Position numbers and translations under genes: made by a program. From Streptomyces sp. Act143 (GTDB lineage Bacteria; Actinomycetota; Actinomycetes; Streptomycetales; Streptomycetaceae): DNA of 64,000 bases. The stretch spans positions 2,019,587 through 2,083,586 of the forward strand of contig NZ_QFRX01000001.1 of assembly GCF_003143935.1 (NCBI RefSeq), in the 5' to 3' direction. Below the pieces are notes generated by a model. The model saw only the letters and a list, made by a program, of their open reading frames with translations. It had not been told where the DNA came from and searched no databases. Shown piece by piece: positions 50,580 to 58,464 of this stretch; positions within the stretch are counted from its first letter, which is position 1; every line of letters starts with the position of its first letter.

Positions 50580-50684
50580 CGCCCGACCGCCACCTTCCGC
50601 ACGACGTCCGTCATCGCCCGACCGCCACCTTCCGCACGACGCCGGTCATCGCCCGACCGCCACCTTCCGCACGACGCCGGTCAT
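50576..50684 (-). other. Chain of three overlapping 12-codon mini-cistrons
   Basis: Each repeat encodes ATG, 11 further codons and TGA: 50684-50646 (MTGVVRKVAVGR), 50649-50611 (same) and 50614-50576 (MTDVVRKVAVGR). Every TGA overlaps the next ATG by four bases (ATGA). The first ATG overlaps the transketolase stop, and the last TGA overlaps the polymerase ATG, whose protein starts MTDDVRKVRAGRR. Each unit contains GGAAGGTGG, a possible ribosome site ~12 nt before the next ATG. Whether the peptides are made is unknown; the arrangement would carry ribosomes from transketolase to the polymerase gene. Confidence 0.6.
50580..50684 (-). repeat. Three tandem 35-bp repeats between transketolase and the polymerase gene
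   Basis: Units are 50650-50684, 50615-50649 and 50580-50614. The first two are identical and the third differs at one or two bases. The first ~28 bases of the polymerase gene are a degenerate fourth copy. Repeats are directly adjacent with no spacers, so this is not CRISPR. Confidence 0.92.
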
Positions 50685-52528
50685 CGCACGATCGCCTCTT
50701 CCACCAGCAGCTTTCCGGCCGCCGCGATGCCCGCGGCGTCGATGCCCGCGGTGTGCAGCTGCTCCTCGGGGGAGGCCGAGCCGGGCATCGTGCGCACGCC
50801 GAGGCGCACCAGGCGCGGCACGGGCCGCCCGTCGAGGAACGCGTCGAGGACGGCGTCACCGAGGCCGCCCTCCTCGTGGTGGTCCTCCACGGTCATCAGA
50901 CAGCCGGTCTCCTCGGCGGCCCGGCGCAGGGTGAGCCGGTCGACGGGCTTGACGGAGTACAGGTCGACGACCCGGACCGGGATGCCGTCCCGCGCCAGGG
51001 TGTCGGCGGCGGCCAGCGCCTCGTGCACGGTGACGCCCGCGGCGACGACGGTGAGCCGGTCGCGGTCGGACGAGCGCAGCACCTTGCTGCCGCCGACCGG
51101 GAACTCCTCGTCGGGGCCGTAGATCACCGGGCTCTTGCCGCGCGAGGTGCGCAGATAGCGGATGCCGTCCAGGCCGGCCATGGCCGCGACGAGCTGCGCG
51201 GTCTGCGCAGCGTCGCACGGGTAGAGCACGGTCGAACCGTGCACCGCCCGCATCATCGCCAGGTCCTCCAGACCCATCTGCGAGGGCCCGTCCTGTCCGA
51301 TGGCGACACCCGCGTGCGAGCCGACGAGGTTGATCCCGGCACCGCTGACGGAGGCCATGCGGATGAAGTCGTGGGCCCGGGTGAGGAAGGCGGCGAAGGT
51401 GGCCGCGTACGGCACGAAGCCGCGCGCGGCGAGCCCCACCGCGGCGGCGACCAACTGCTGTTCGGCGATGTAGCACTCGAAGTAGCGCTCCGGGTGCTCC
51501 TTGGCGAAGAGCTCGGCGCGCGTGGAGTCCCCCACCTCGCCGTCGAGGGCGACGACGTCGCCGCGCGCGGTGCCGAGGGCGGTCAGGGCGTGGCCGTAGG
51601 CGTCGCGGGTGGCGACCTCCTCGCCGAGGTCCCAGGTGGGCAGGTCGAGGTGTCCGGCGCGCACGGCGTGCAGCATGCGCGCGGCGGGCGGTTCGTGCAC
51701 CCGGACGCGCAGGTCGCGGGGCCCGCCGAGCTCGGCGATCGCCTCATCGGCGTCGGGCAGCGGCTTGCCGTGCAGGCCCTCGCGGTCCTGGACGGCCTCG
51801 ACGCCCTTGCCCTTGAGGGTGCGGGCGAGGATCGCGGTCGGCTGGCCGGTGGTGGACAGGGCCTCGCCGTACGCGCGGTCGAGGGCGTCCACGTCGTGGC
51901 CGTCCACCTCGACGGTGTGCCAGTCGAAGGCCTGGAAGCGGCGGGCGTAGGCGTCCAGGTCGTGACCGTGCCGGGTGGGGCCACGCTGGCCGAGCCGGTT
52001 GACGTCGACGATCACGGTCAGGTTGTCGAGGTGCTCGTGGCCGGCGTGTTCGGCGGCCTCCCACACCGAGCCCTCGGCGAGCTCGCTGTCACCGCACAGC
52101 ACCCACACCCGGTAGCCCGCCCGCTCCAGCCGCTTTCCGGCCAGCGCGATGCCGACCCCGACCGGCAGCCCCTGGCCGAGCGACCCGGTGGCGGTCTCGA
52201 CCCACGGCAGCCGTCGGGGCGTGGGGTGCCCCTCCAGCCGGCTGCCCAGCTCCCGGAAGGTGAGCAGTTCCTCGTCGTCGATGGCACCGACGGCCTTGTA
52301 GGCGGCGTACAGCAGCGGCGACGCGTGTCCCTTGGAGAGGATGAAGCGGTCGTTGCCGGGGTGGGTGGGGCGGTCGAAGTCGTAGCGGAAGTGGTGGGCG
52401 AGGAGTACGGCCATCAGGTCGGCGGCGGACATCGACGACGTCGGATGCCCCGACCCCGCGGCATCGGCGGCGCGCACACTGTCGACGCGCAACTGCTGTC
52501 CCAGGTCGACGAGTTCGGCGGACTTCAT
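50681..52528 (-). CDS. Transketolase
   Basis: A 615-aa full-length ThDP enzyme that moves two-carbon units between sugar phosphates. Features are DSVRAADAAGSGHPTSSMSAADLMAVL, RFILSKGHASPLLYAAYKAVG, ETATGSLGQGLPVGVGIALAGK, the ThDP motif GDSELAEGSVWEAAEHAGHEHLDNLTVIVDVN, and a C-terminal half with SHAGVAIGQDGPSQMGLEDLAMMRAV. The motif reads GDSE where GDGE is usual. It is shorter than the main Streptomyces transketolase (~690 aa), suggesting a secondary, specialised enzyme. The ATG overlaps the oxidoreductase stop, with GGAAGGAG 5 nt before. Confidence 0.92.
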   Translation of the reverse strand: MKSAELVDLGQQLRVDSVRAADAAGSGHPTSSMSAADLMAVLLAHHFRYDFDRPTHPGNDRFILSKGHASPLLYAAYKAVGAIDDEELLTFRELGSRLEGHPTPRRLPWVETATGSLGQGLPVGVGIALAGKRLERAGYRVWVLCGDSELAEGSVWEAAEHAGHEHLDNLTVIVDVNRLGQRGPTRHGHDLDAYARRFQAFDWHTVEVDGHDVDALDRAYGEALSTTGQPTAILARTLKGKGVEAVQDREGLHGKPLPDADEAIAELGGPRDLRVRVHEPPAARMLHAVRAGHLDLPTWDLGEEVATRDAYGHALTALGTARGDVVALDGEVGDSTRAELFAKEHPERYFECYIAEQQLVAAAVGLAARGFVPYAATFAAFLTRAHDFIRMASVSGAGINLVGSHAGVAIGQDGPSQMGLEDLAMMRAVHGSTVLYPCDAAQTAQLVAAMAGLDGIRYLRTSRGKSPVIYGPDEEFPVGGSKVLRSSDRDRLTVVAAGVTVHEALAAADTLARDGIPVRVVDLYSVKPVDRLTLRRAAEETGCLMTVEDHHEEGGLGDAVLDAFLDGRPVPRLVRLGVRTMPGSASPEEQLHTAGIDAAGIAAAGKLLVEEAIVR

Positions 52529-54279
52529 GAGTCTCCTTCCGCGGGAGTCGCGGGGGTGTCGGGAGTGGCGGGGGTGGCGGGGGCATCGGCGCGCTTGACC
52601 GGGCCGGGAGGTTCCGAGGGATGCGCGGGCTCGGCAGGGGCGGCCGGCCGGGCGCCGGGCTGGTTCCTGGCGGGCTCACCGCCGGGTTGGTTCTTCGCGG
52701 CCTCGCCACCCGGCTGGTTCTTCGCGGCCTCGCCACCCGGCTGGTTCTTCGCGGCCTCGCCGCCGGGCTGGTTCCTGGCAGGTTCGCCGACCGGCTGGTG
52801 CCCCGCGGGTTCGCCGGTGCCTTCCGAGGCCGTCGAGGTGTCTCCCATGTCTGCCTCCGCATCGGTCTCCGTGTCGGTCTCCGCATCGGTCTCCGTGTCC
52901 GCCTCGACCGCCGCTCCCGGCCCCGAACCCACCACGTCCTTCTCCTTCTCCGTCTCCTTCTCTCGCCGTTCCGGCGCCCCCGGCACCCGTGCCAGCTCCG
53001 GTGACGCCGTGTCCAGCGGTACCGACCAGGAGCGCACGAGGCCCAACTGGACGGCCTGACGCGGGAGTACGGCGTCCAGGAACCAGTCGGCGGCCACCCG
53101 GACGCGGTTGCCGGGCATCGCGGCGAGGTGGTAGCCGCGGGCGACGGGCCCCGCCAGTGGGCCGGGCAGCGGCACGCCCAGCGGGTTGGCCGCGGCCTTG
53201 GTGCCGCCGAGGTCGACGACGAAACCCAGTCCCCGGTGGCGGTAGGGCCGCCGCACACCGATGCCGAGCGAGGCGGCGACGTTGCGGGCCGCGGTCTGGC
53301 CGTGCCGCCAGGCGTGCTGTGCGGTCATCGGCGTGAAGGAGCCGGGCTTCTCCAGGTCCGGCACCGCGGCCGCGTCACCGCACGCGAACACCTCGGGCCG
53401 GCCGGGCAGTTGGAGGTACGGGTCGACGACCAGCCGCCCCCGCTCCAGGGGTTGGCCGACACTCTCGACGAGCGGGTCGGGACGTACGCCGACGCACCAC
53501 ACCAGCGTGCGGGTGCTGACGAACTCCCCGTCGCTCAGCAGTACTCCGTCGTGCGTGGCCTCCTTCACGGAGGTGCCCATGCGCACGTCGACGCCCCGCT
53601 CCCGCAGCACCCGGTCGGCGGTGCGGGAGAGCCGTTCGTCCATCTCCGGCAGGACGCGGGGCGCGATGTCCAGCAGCATCCAGCGCGGCCGTACGCCCTG
53701 GCGCAGCGGCTGTTTGCGGACCTGGGCGTCGGTGTAGATCTGGCCGTGCGCGGCGACCTCGGTACCGGTGTAGCCGGCGCCGACCACCACGAACGTGCAG
53801 CGGGCGGAGCAGCTCTTGGGGTCGTCGGCCGCGGCGGCGAGCTCCATCTGCCGGGTGACGTGGTCCCGCAGGTACAGCGCCTCGGGAAGACCGCGGAAGC
53901 CGTGGGCGTGCTCGGCGACACCGGGGATCGGCAGGAGTTTGTTGACACTGCCGACGGAGATGACCAGCCGGTCGTAGGGCAGGGTGCCGACGCCGCCCTC
54001 GGGGTCGGTGTAGTGCACGGTCCGCCCGTCCAGGTCGATGCCGTCGGCCTCGCCGAGCACCAGCCGCACCCGGGGCAGGGTGCCCGACAGGGAGACGGTG
54101 ACCCGGCGTGGCTCCAGGACTCCGGCGGCGACCTGGGGCAGCAGGGGCAGATACAGGAAGTAGTCGGTCGGGTTGAGCAGGGTGATCTCGGCCTGGTGCC
54201 GGGTGAGCCTGGACAGGGTGCGGGCCGTCCGGTACCCGGCGAAACCGGCGCCGACGATCACGATGCGGGGTCGACTCAC
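52525..54279 (-). CDS. FAD-dependent NAD(P)H oxidoreductase (NDH-2-like) with repetitive tail
   Basis: A 584-aa protein. Residues 1-~420 match type II NADH dehydrogenase-like enzymes: RIVIVGAGFAGYRTARTL (FAD), TFVVVGAGYTGTEVAAH (NADH site), TRTLVWCVGVRPDPLVE, EVFACGDAAAVPD, and a C-terminal hydrophobic/amphipathic stretch (AADWFLDAVLPRQAVQLGLVRSW). It probably feeds electrons to menaquinone at the membrane. The last ~160 residues are disordered: a Glu/Lys run, a Thr/Glu/Asp/Ala run, six 9-residue GE[AP]A[KR]NQPG-type repeats, then Pro/Ala-rich sequence. GTG 54279 has GGAGGC upstream. It leads the transketolase-polymerase unit and diverges from the F420 gene. Confidence 0.88.
   Translation of the reverse strand: MSRPRIVIVGAGFAGYRTARTLSRLTRHQAEITLLNPTDYFLYLPLLPQVAAGVLEPRRVTVSLSGTLPRVRLVLGEADGIDLDGRTVHYTDPEGGVGTLPYDRLVISVGSVNKLLPIPGVAEHAHGFRGLPEALYLRDHVTRQMELAAAADDPKSCSARCTFVVVGAGYTGTEVAAHGQIYTDAQVRKQPLRQGVRPRWMLLDIAPRVLPEMDERLSRTADRVLRERGVDVRMGTSVKEATHDGVLLSDGEFVSTRTLVWCVGVRPDPLVESVGQPLERGRLVVDPYLQLPGRPEVFACGDAAAVPDLEKPGSFTPMTAQHAWRHGQTAARNVAASLGIGVRRPYRHRGLGFVVDLGGTKAAANPLGVPLPGPLAGPVARGYHLAAMPGNRVRVAADWFLDAVLPRQAVQLGLVRSWSVPLDTASPELARVPGAPERREKETEKEKDVVGSGPGAAVEADTETDAETDTETDAEADMGDTSTASEGTGEPAGHQPVGEPARNQPGGEAAKNQPGGEAAKNQPGGEAAKNQPGGEPARNQPGARPAAPAEPAHPSEPPGPVKRADAPATPATPDTPATPAEGDS
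52654..52815 (-). repeat. Six 27-bp in-frame repeats in the oxidoreductase tail
   Basis: Units start at 52654, 52681, 52708, 52735, 52762 and 52789. Units 3 and 4 are identical. The encoded 9-mers are GEPAGHQPV, GEPARNQPG, three of GEAAKNQPG, and GEPARNQPG. Confidence 0.93.
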
Positions 54280-54321
54280 GGTGCGCCTCCGGGGCTGTCG
54301 CGTACCTCGGGAGCCTTCCGC

Positions 54322-54346
54322 GTCCCCCTGGTCAGGGTGGTCAAAC
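54322..54346 (-). promoter_or_regulatory. SigB/SigH-like promoter of the oxidoreductase operon
   Basis: On the minus strand GTTT (54346-54343), 15 bases, GGGGAC (54327-54322), one base from GGGTAC. Confidence 0.35.
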
Positions 54347-54354
54347 GTCGGCCG

Positions 54355-54378
54355 GTTTCCGCCGTCGCCGCCGGGTAC
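54355..54378 (+). promoter_or_regulatory. Consensus SigB/SigH-type promoter of the F420 gene
   Basis: GTTT (54355-54358), 14 bases, GGGTAC (54373-54378): an exact fit to the stress-sigma pattern. The start would lie ~33 bases before ATG 54419, whose ribosome site is AGGAGG. Confidence 0.65.
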
Positions 54379-54418
54379 CCGGAGCGTGCCGTCGCACCGC
54401 TGTCGTAGGAGGTCCCCC

Positions 54419-55378
54419 ATGCCCGAGTACGGCTACTTCCTGTCCTGCGAGGAGTTCGGCCCCGCGGACCTGATCGAGCAGGCACGCATGGCCGAGCAGG
54501 CCGGGTTCCGCTCCCTGTGGATCTCGGACCACTACCACCCGTGGAACGACGCGCAGGGCCAGAGCCCGTTCGTCTGGTCGGTGCTCGGGGCGCTCTCGGA
54601 GGCGGTGTCGCTGCCGGTGGAGACGGCCGTGACCTGCCCGACCGTGCGCACGCATCCCGCGGTGATCGCCCAGGCCGCGGCGACCACGGCGGTCATGACC
54701 GAGGGCCGCTTCCGGCTCGGCGTCGGCAGCGGCGAGGCCCTCAACGAGCACATCCTGGGCCATGTGTGGCCGCCGGCGAGCGTCCGCCTGGAGATGCTGG
54801 AGGAATCCATCCAGATCATGCGCCGGCTGTTCACCGGCGAGGAGGTCAGCCACCACGGCACCCACTACACGGTGGAGAACGCCCGCCTGTACACCGTCCC
54901 CGACGAGCCCGTGCCCATCGACATCTCGGGCTTCGGCCCGGCGGCGACCGCGCTCGCGGCCCGGGTGGGCGACGGCTACATCACGATGATGCCGGAGGCG
55001 TCGATGGTGGAGCAGTTCCGCAAGGGCGGCGGGGGCGCGAAGCTCGTGAGCGGCGGGACGAAGGTCTGCTACGGCACGGACCGAGAGGAGGCGGTACGGA
55101 CCGTGCACCGGCTGTGGGCCAACCAGTTCCTGCCCGGTGAGCTGGCCCAGGTGCTGCCCTCGCCGAGCCACTTCGAGCAGGCGCAGTCGCTGGTCACCGA
55201 GGACATGGTGCGGGACAAGGCGGTGTGCGGCGACGACGCCGACGAGCACGTGGCGGCCCTGTCCGCCTTCGCGGACGCGGGCTTCGACCGGATCTACGTC
55301 AACCAGATCGGCCCCGACCAGCGCGGCTTCTTCGACTTCTACCGTACGAAGGTGCTGCCCCAGCTCCAGCAGGACTGA
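54419..55378 (+). CDS. F420-dependent LLM-class oxidoreductase (TIGR03557-like, Fgd-related)
   Basis: A 319-aa luciferase-like TIM-barrel enzyme of the F420-dependent group close to glucose-6-phosphate dehydrogenase (Fgd). Features are EYGYFLSCEEFGPADLIEQARMAEQAGFRSLWISDHYHPW, TAVTCPTVRTHPAVIAQAAATTAVM, LGVGSGEALNEHILGHVWPP and DGYITMMPEASMVEQFR. It transfers hydride between coenzyme F420 and a sugar phosphate or similar substrate; exact substrate unknown. ATG 54419 follows AGGAGG. A stress-type promoter lies upstream, and the enolase-superfamily gene begins 2 bases after its stop, so the two are co-expressed. Confidence 0.91.
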   Translation: MPEYGYFLSCEEFGPADLIEQARMAEQAGFRSLWISDHYHPWNDAQGQSPFVWSVLGALSEAVSLPVETAVTCPTVRTHPAVIAQAAATTAVMTEGRFRLGVGSGEALNEHILGHVWPPASVRLEMLEESIQIMRRLFTGEEVSHHGTHYTVENARLYTVPDEPVPIDISGFGPAATALAARVGDGYITMMPEASMVEQFRKGGGGAKLVSGGTKVCYGTDREEAVRTVHRLWANQFLPGELAQVLPSPSHFEQAQSLVTEDMVRDKAVCGDDADEHVAALSAFADAGFDRIYVNQIGPDQRGFFDFYRTKVLPQLQQD

Positions 55379-55380
55379 CG

Positions 55381-56472
55381 ATGAAGCTGCACCGGCCGGC
55401 GGTGTCGGTCTACACGGTGCCCACCGACGCACCCGAGGCCGACGGGACCCTGAGCTGGGACTCCACGACCATCGTGATCACGGAGGTGACGGCGGGCGAC
55501 GCGACCGGCACGGGCTGGACGTACGGTCCGCGGGCGGTCGGCGCCTTCCTCGGCGAGCATCTCGCCCCGCTCGTCGAGGGCCGCAGCGCGCTGGACATCC
55601 CGGCGACGCACGAGGCGATGTGCCGATCGGTCCGCAACGCGGGGCGCCCGGGCATCGCCGCGTGCGCGATCTCGGCGCTGGACATCGCCCTGTGGGACCT
55701 CAAGGCACGGCTCCTGGAACTGCCGCTGGCCCGGCTCCTGGGGACCGTCCGCGAACGGGTCCCGGTCTACGGCAGCGGCGGCTTCACGACGTACGACGAC
55801 ACGCATCTGACGGCGCAGCTGGGCGGTTGGGTGCACGGGCAGCAGATCCCGCGCGTGAAGATCAAGATCGGCGAGAGCGGGGGCCGCGCGGTGCGCCGCG
55901 ATCTCGCCCGCGTCCGCTCCGCCCGCCAGGTGATCGGCTCGCAGGCCGAGTTGTACGTCGACGCGAACGGCGCGTACGCCCGCAAACAGGCGGTCCGGGT
56001 CGGCCGGGAGCTCGACGAACTCGGCGTGAGCTGGTTCGAGGAGCCGGTGTCGTCGGACGACCTGACCGGCCTGCGGCTGGTACGGGACGCGCTGGCGTGC
56101 GATGTGACGGCGGGCGAGTACGGCTACGACCTCCCCTATTTCGCCCGCATGATCGCCGCGGGGGCGGTCGACTGCCTCCAGATCGACGCGACCCGCTGCG
56201 GCGGCCTGACGGAGTTCCTCCGCGCCGCCGCCCTGGCCCGGGCCCACGGCCTGGAGGTCTCCACCCACTGCGCCCCGCACGCCCACGCGGCGGCGGCCGC
56301 CTCCCTGCCCGATCTCCGCCACATGGAGTGGTTCCACGACCACGTCCGCATCGAGGACATGCTCTTCGACGGCGCCCTGGACCCGACGGGCGGAACGATC
56401 CGTCCCACCACCGGAATCGGCCACGGCCTGACGCTGCGCGCCGAGGAGGCCCTGGAGTTCAGGGTGGCGTGA
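55381..56472 (+). CDS. Enolase-superfamily dehydratase/racemase (mandelate racemase type)
   Basis: A 363-aa enzyme with capping domain and TIM barrel. The K-x-K base pair is Lys160/Lys162 (RVKIKIGE). Metal ligands are Asp194 (LYVDANGAY), Glu220 or 221 (SWFEEPVSSDD) and Glu246 (AGEYGYD). Further on are Asp269 (QIDATRCGG) and His296/His300 (STHCAPHAHAAAA). It abstracts the alpha-proton of a carboxylate, as in sugar acid dehydratases or epimerases. Following the F420 enzyme directly, it may use that enzyme's sugar lactone or acid product; this is inferred. Confidence 0.9.
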   Translation: MKLHRPAVSVYTVPTDAPEADGTLSWDSTTIVITEVTAGDATGTGWTYGPRAVGAFLGEHLAPLVEGRSALDIPATHEAMCRSVRNAGRPGIAACAISALDIALWDLKARLLELPLARLLGTVRERVPVYGSGGFTTYDDTHLTAQLGGWVHGQQIPRVKIKIGESGGRAVRRDLARVRSARQVIGSQAELYVDANGAYARKQAVRVGRELDELGVSWFEEPVSSDDLTGLRLVRDALACDVTAGEYGYDLPYFARMIAAGAVDCLQIDATRCGGLTEFLRAAALARAHGLEVSTHCAPHAHAAAAASLPDLRHMEWFHDHVRIEDMLFDGALDPTGGTIRPTTGIGHGLTLRAEEALEFRVA

Positions 56473-56872
56473 TGGATGTCCGGGGACGGATGCGGGGGCG
56501 TCACCCGCCGGTCACGAAATCCCGGCGGGACGGTGCAAGAACTCAGGCTGGTGCGGTGGTTGTGACGGGGGCGCATTCCGGCGAGCGGCAGACCGTTTGG
56601 CGGGTGCATTGATTCAGGTGTGCCGACCATCTTCCGGATTGCGCCGGATTTGCCACCAGTTGCTCATTCAGAAGGGGACGCAGTCGGTCAGCGGCGCACA
56701 GGAACTGACGCCATTCCCGCTGCGGAGCCGTGCGTTCCCGAGAATGCCGTTCCGCCGCGTTCGACATCCGTCGCCGGAAGTAAAGCGCATTGCGATCTCC
56801 CCGGGACCGGGAGCAGCCTGTGGATTCCATTCCAGGAGCTCCGCCGGAGCTCCATTCGAATTCGGGGGGACA
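56473..56872. other. 400-base stretch with no convincing gene; lower GC
   Basis: No frame shows Streptomyces codon bias on either strand. A/T content is visibly higher than in flanking genes from ~56590 on. Near the end two copies of GGAGCTCC (56835-56842 and 56846-56853) are separated by GCC, forming a compact palindromic block 20-38 bases before ATG 56873. It likely holds the promoter and a regulatory site for the FN3 gene. Confidence 0.5.
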
Positions 56873-57433
56873 ATGTCCGACGGAAACACCAACAGGCGCC
56901 CACCGCGCGGGTTCCCGACCGCGGTGGCACAGGTCGTGGCGGCACTGATCGCCGCCACGGGAGTGATCACGGCCGCGTGGGTGGGGATTCAAGAGGTCGC
57001 GGCGGACGACGGGGAACAACGGCCTGCCGTGGCGGATCAGACACCGGGACGCCATGAGGAAGAGCCGAACCGGGGCCCGCAGAATTCGCCGAACGGCCAT
57101 CCGGACAAGAGCGATCCGTCGGACGGGCCGTCGAAAACGCCCCGGCTTCCGGAACCGCCCACCGGCCTGGTCGCGGACGCGACACCGACCTCCTGCACCG
57201 TGACCTGGAATGCGGCCGAGGACACGGATGAATTCGCCGTGACACTGGACGGCGAACCGGTCGCCCAGGGACCGGAGACCGACTACACCGCGGAAGGCCT
57301 CGAACCGGAGACCACCTACACCTTCTCCGTCACCGCGCTGAACAGCGACGGCGATTCGGACGCCGCCACCGTCGACTGCACGACGGAATCCGACACCACC
57401 GACCCCTCGCCCAGCGAGTCACTCCTCGGCTAA
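56873..57433 (+). CDS. Single-pass membrane protein with fibronectin type III domain
   Basis: A 186-aa protein. A short polar N-terminus (MSDGNTNRRPPRG) is followed by one transmembrane helix (TAVAQVVAALIAATGVITAAWVGIQ), a Pro/Asn/Asp-rich linker (~50-100), and an FN3 domain (~100-180; EPPTGLVADATPTSCTVTWNAAEDTDEFAVTLDGEPVAQGPETDYTAEGLEPETTYTFSVTALNSDGDS). Orientation is probably FN3 outside. Codons are less GC-biased than the surroundings (AAT, GAA, TCC, GGA), suggesting recent acquisition or low expression. Function unknown. Its stop shares CTAA with the convergent SDR gene. Confidence 0.8.
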   Translation: MSDGNTNRRPPRGFPTAVAQVVAALIAATGVITAAWVGIQEVAADDGEQRPAVADQTPGRHEEEPNRGPQNSPNGHPDKSDPSDGPSKTPRLPEPPTGLVADATPTSCTVTWNAAEDTDEFAVTLDGEPVAQGPETDYTAEGLEPETTYTFSVTALNSDGDSDAATVDCTTESDTTDPSPSESLLG

Positions 57434-58458
57434 CCCCGACGCCACACCGCACGGGCGGTCAGGACCCCCGCTCCCACCGCGAGCGCGGCTCCTGCCCGCC
57501 CGCGGTTGCGCGAGAACCATTCCTGCGAACTCGCCGGCAGCGACTCCTCGTCGAAGCGCCCGTGAGCTCCGTAGTCCCGGCCATGAGGCCCGTCCGCCGG
57601 GCTCCACAGGTTTCCGGTCCCGCCGCCCGTCGCACCGTCCTGCTGGGCGGAGAACGCGTTCCGCGCCAGGTACCGGTCGAGCAGCCCCGGCGCCACCGCG
57701 TTGGCGAGCAGCGTCGCCACGGTCGAGCCGCCGACCCAGTACTCCCGCCGCCGGCCGTGGGACGCGGCGTGCACGATCGCCCGTGCCGCCACCTCCGGCT
57801 GGTACACCGGCGCCACCGGACGGGCCCGTCCCGGCATCCGGGTCAACACCCAGTCGAACTGCGGGGTGTTGACGGCGGGCAGTTGCACCATCGTGGTGCG
57901 GACGCCGCTGCCGGCGTGCAACAGCTCGCAGCGCAGCGACTCGTTGAACCCCTGGATGGCGTGCTTGGCCCCGCAGTACGCGGACTGCAACGGAATCCCG
58001 CGGTAGGCGAGCGCCGAACCGACCTGGACCACGGTCCCCCGGTCGCGCGGCAGCATGTGCCGCAGCGCGGCCCGGGTGCCGAACACATAGCCCAGGTACG
58101 TCACTTCGGTGACCCGCCGGAACTCGTCCGGGGTGATCTCCGTGAACGGTCCGAAGACCCCGGCGAAGGCGTTGTTGACCCAGACGTCCACGCCGCCGAA
58201 CGAGTCCGCGACCTTCTGCGCCGCGTCGTCGACCGCCTTGGCGTCGGACATGTCCACGGGGACGACGAGCGCCTCACCCCCGGCGCGCTGCACCTCGTCC
58301 GCCGCCGCGGCGAGACCCTCGCGGCCCCGGGCCAGCAGGGCGACCCGGTCGCCCCGGGCGGCGAAGGCCCGGGCCGTGGCCCGTCCCACGCCGCCGCTGG
58401 CCCCGGTCACCACGACGGCCCTGCCGTGCCGGGCGAGGCCACTCCAAGGCCGGCCCAC
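57430..58458 (-). CDS. SDR-family oxidoreductase with C-terminal extension
   Basis: A 342-aa short-chain dehydrogenase. The nucleotide motif is VVVTGASGGVGRATARAFAARG, NAG-like VDVWVNNAFAGVFGPF, Ser in VQVGSALAYRGIP, and the catalytic YCGAK. After the ~250-residue core comes an extension (EYWVGGSTVATLLANAVAPGLLDRYLARNAFSAQQ) ending in a hydrophobic segment (AGAALAVGAGVLTARAVWRRG) that may touch the membrane. Substrate unknown. GTG 58458 is 6 bases after the Holin-X stop, so the two are co-transcribed. Confidence 0.9.
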   Translation of the reverse strand: MGRPWSGLARHGRAVVVTGASGGVGRATARAFAARGDRVALLARGREGLAAAADEVQRAGGEALVVPVDMSDAKAVDDAAQKVADSFGGVDVWVNNAFAGVFGPFTEITPDEFRRVTEVTYLGYVFGTRAALRHMLPRDRGTVVQVGSALAYRGIPLQSAYCGAKHAIQGFNESLRCELLHAGSGVRTTMVQLPAVNTPQFDWVLTRMPGRARPVAPVYQPEVAARAIVHAASHGRRREYWVGGSTVATLLANAVAPGLLDRYLARNAFSAQQDGATGGGTGNLWSPADGPHGRDYGAHGRFDEESLPASSQEWFSRNRGRAGAALAVGAGVLTARAVWRRG

Positions 58459-58464
58459 CGCGCA

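Noticed and set aside
50580..50684. Short tandem repeats considered as a CRISPR array
   Set aside because: Units are directly adjacent without spacers, and they are coding-like copies of the next gene's start.
52654..52815. 27-bp repeats considered as CRISPR or a protein-binding array
   Set aside because: They are in frame within a gene and encode regular 9-residue repeats without spacers.
56472..56612. 46-codon frame overlapping the enolase-superfamily stop (TGATGG)
   Set aside because: Mixed codon use including AGA and GTT, no ribosome site and no recognisable protein pattern.
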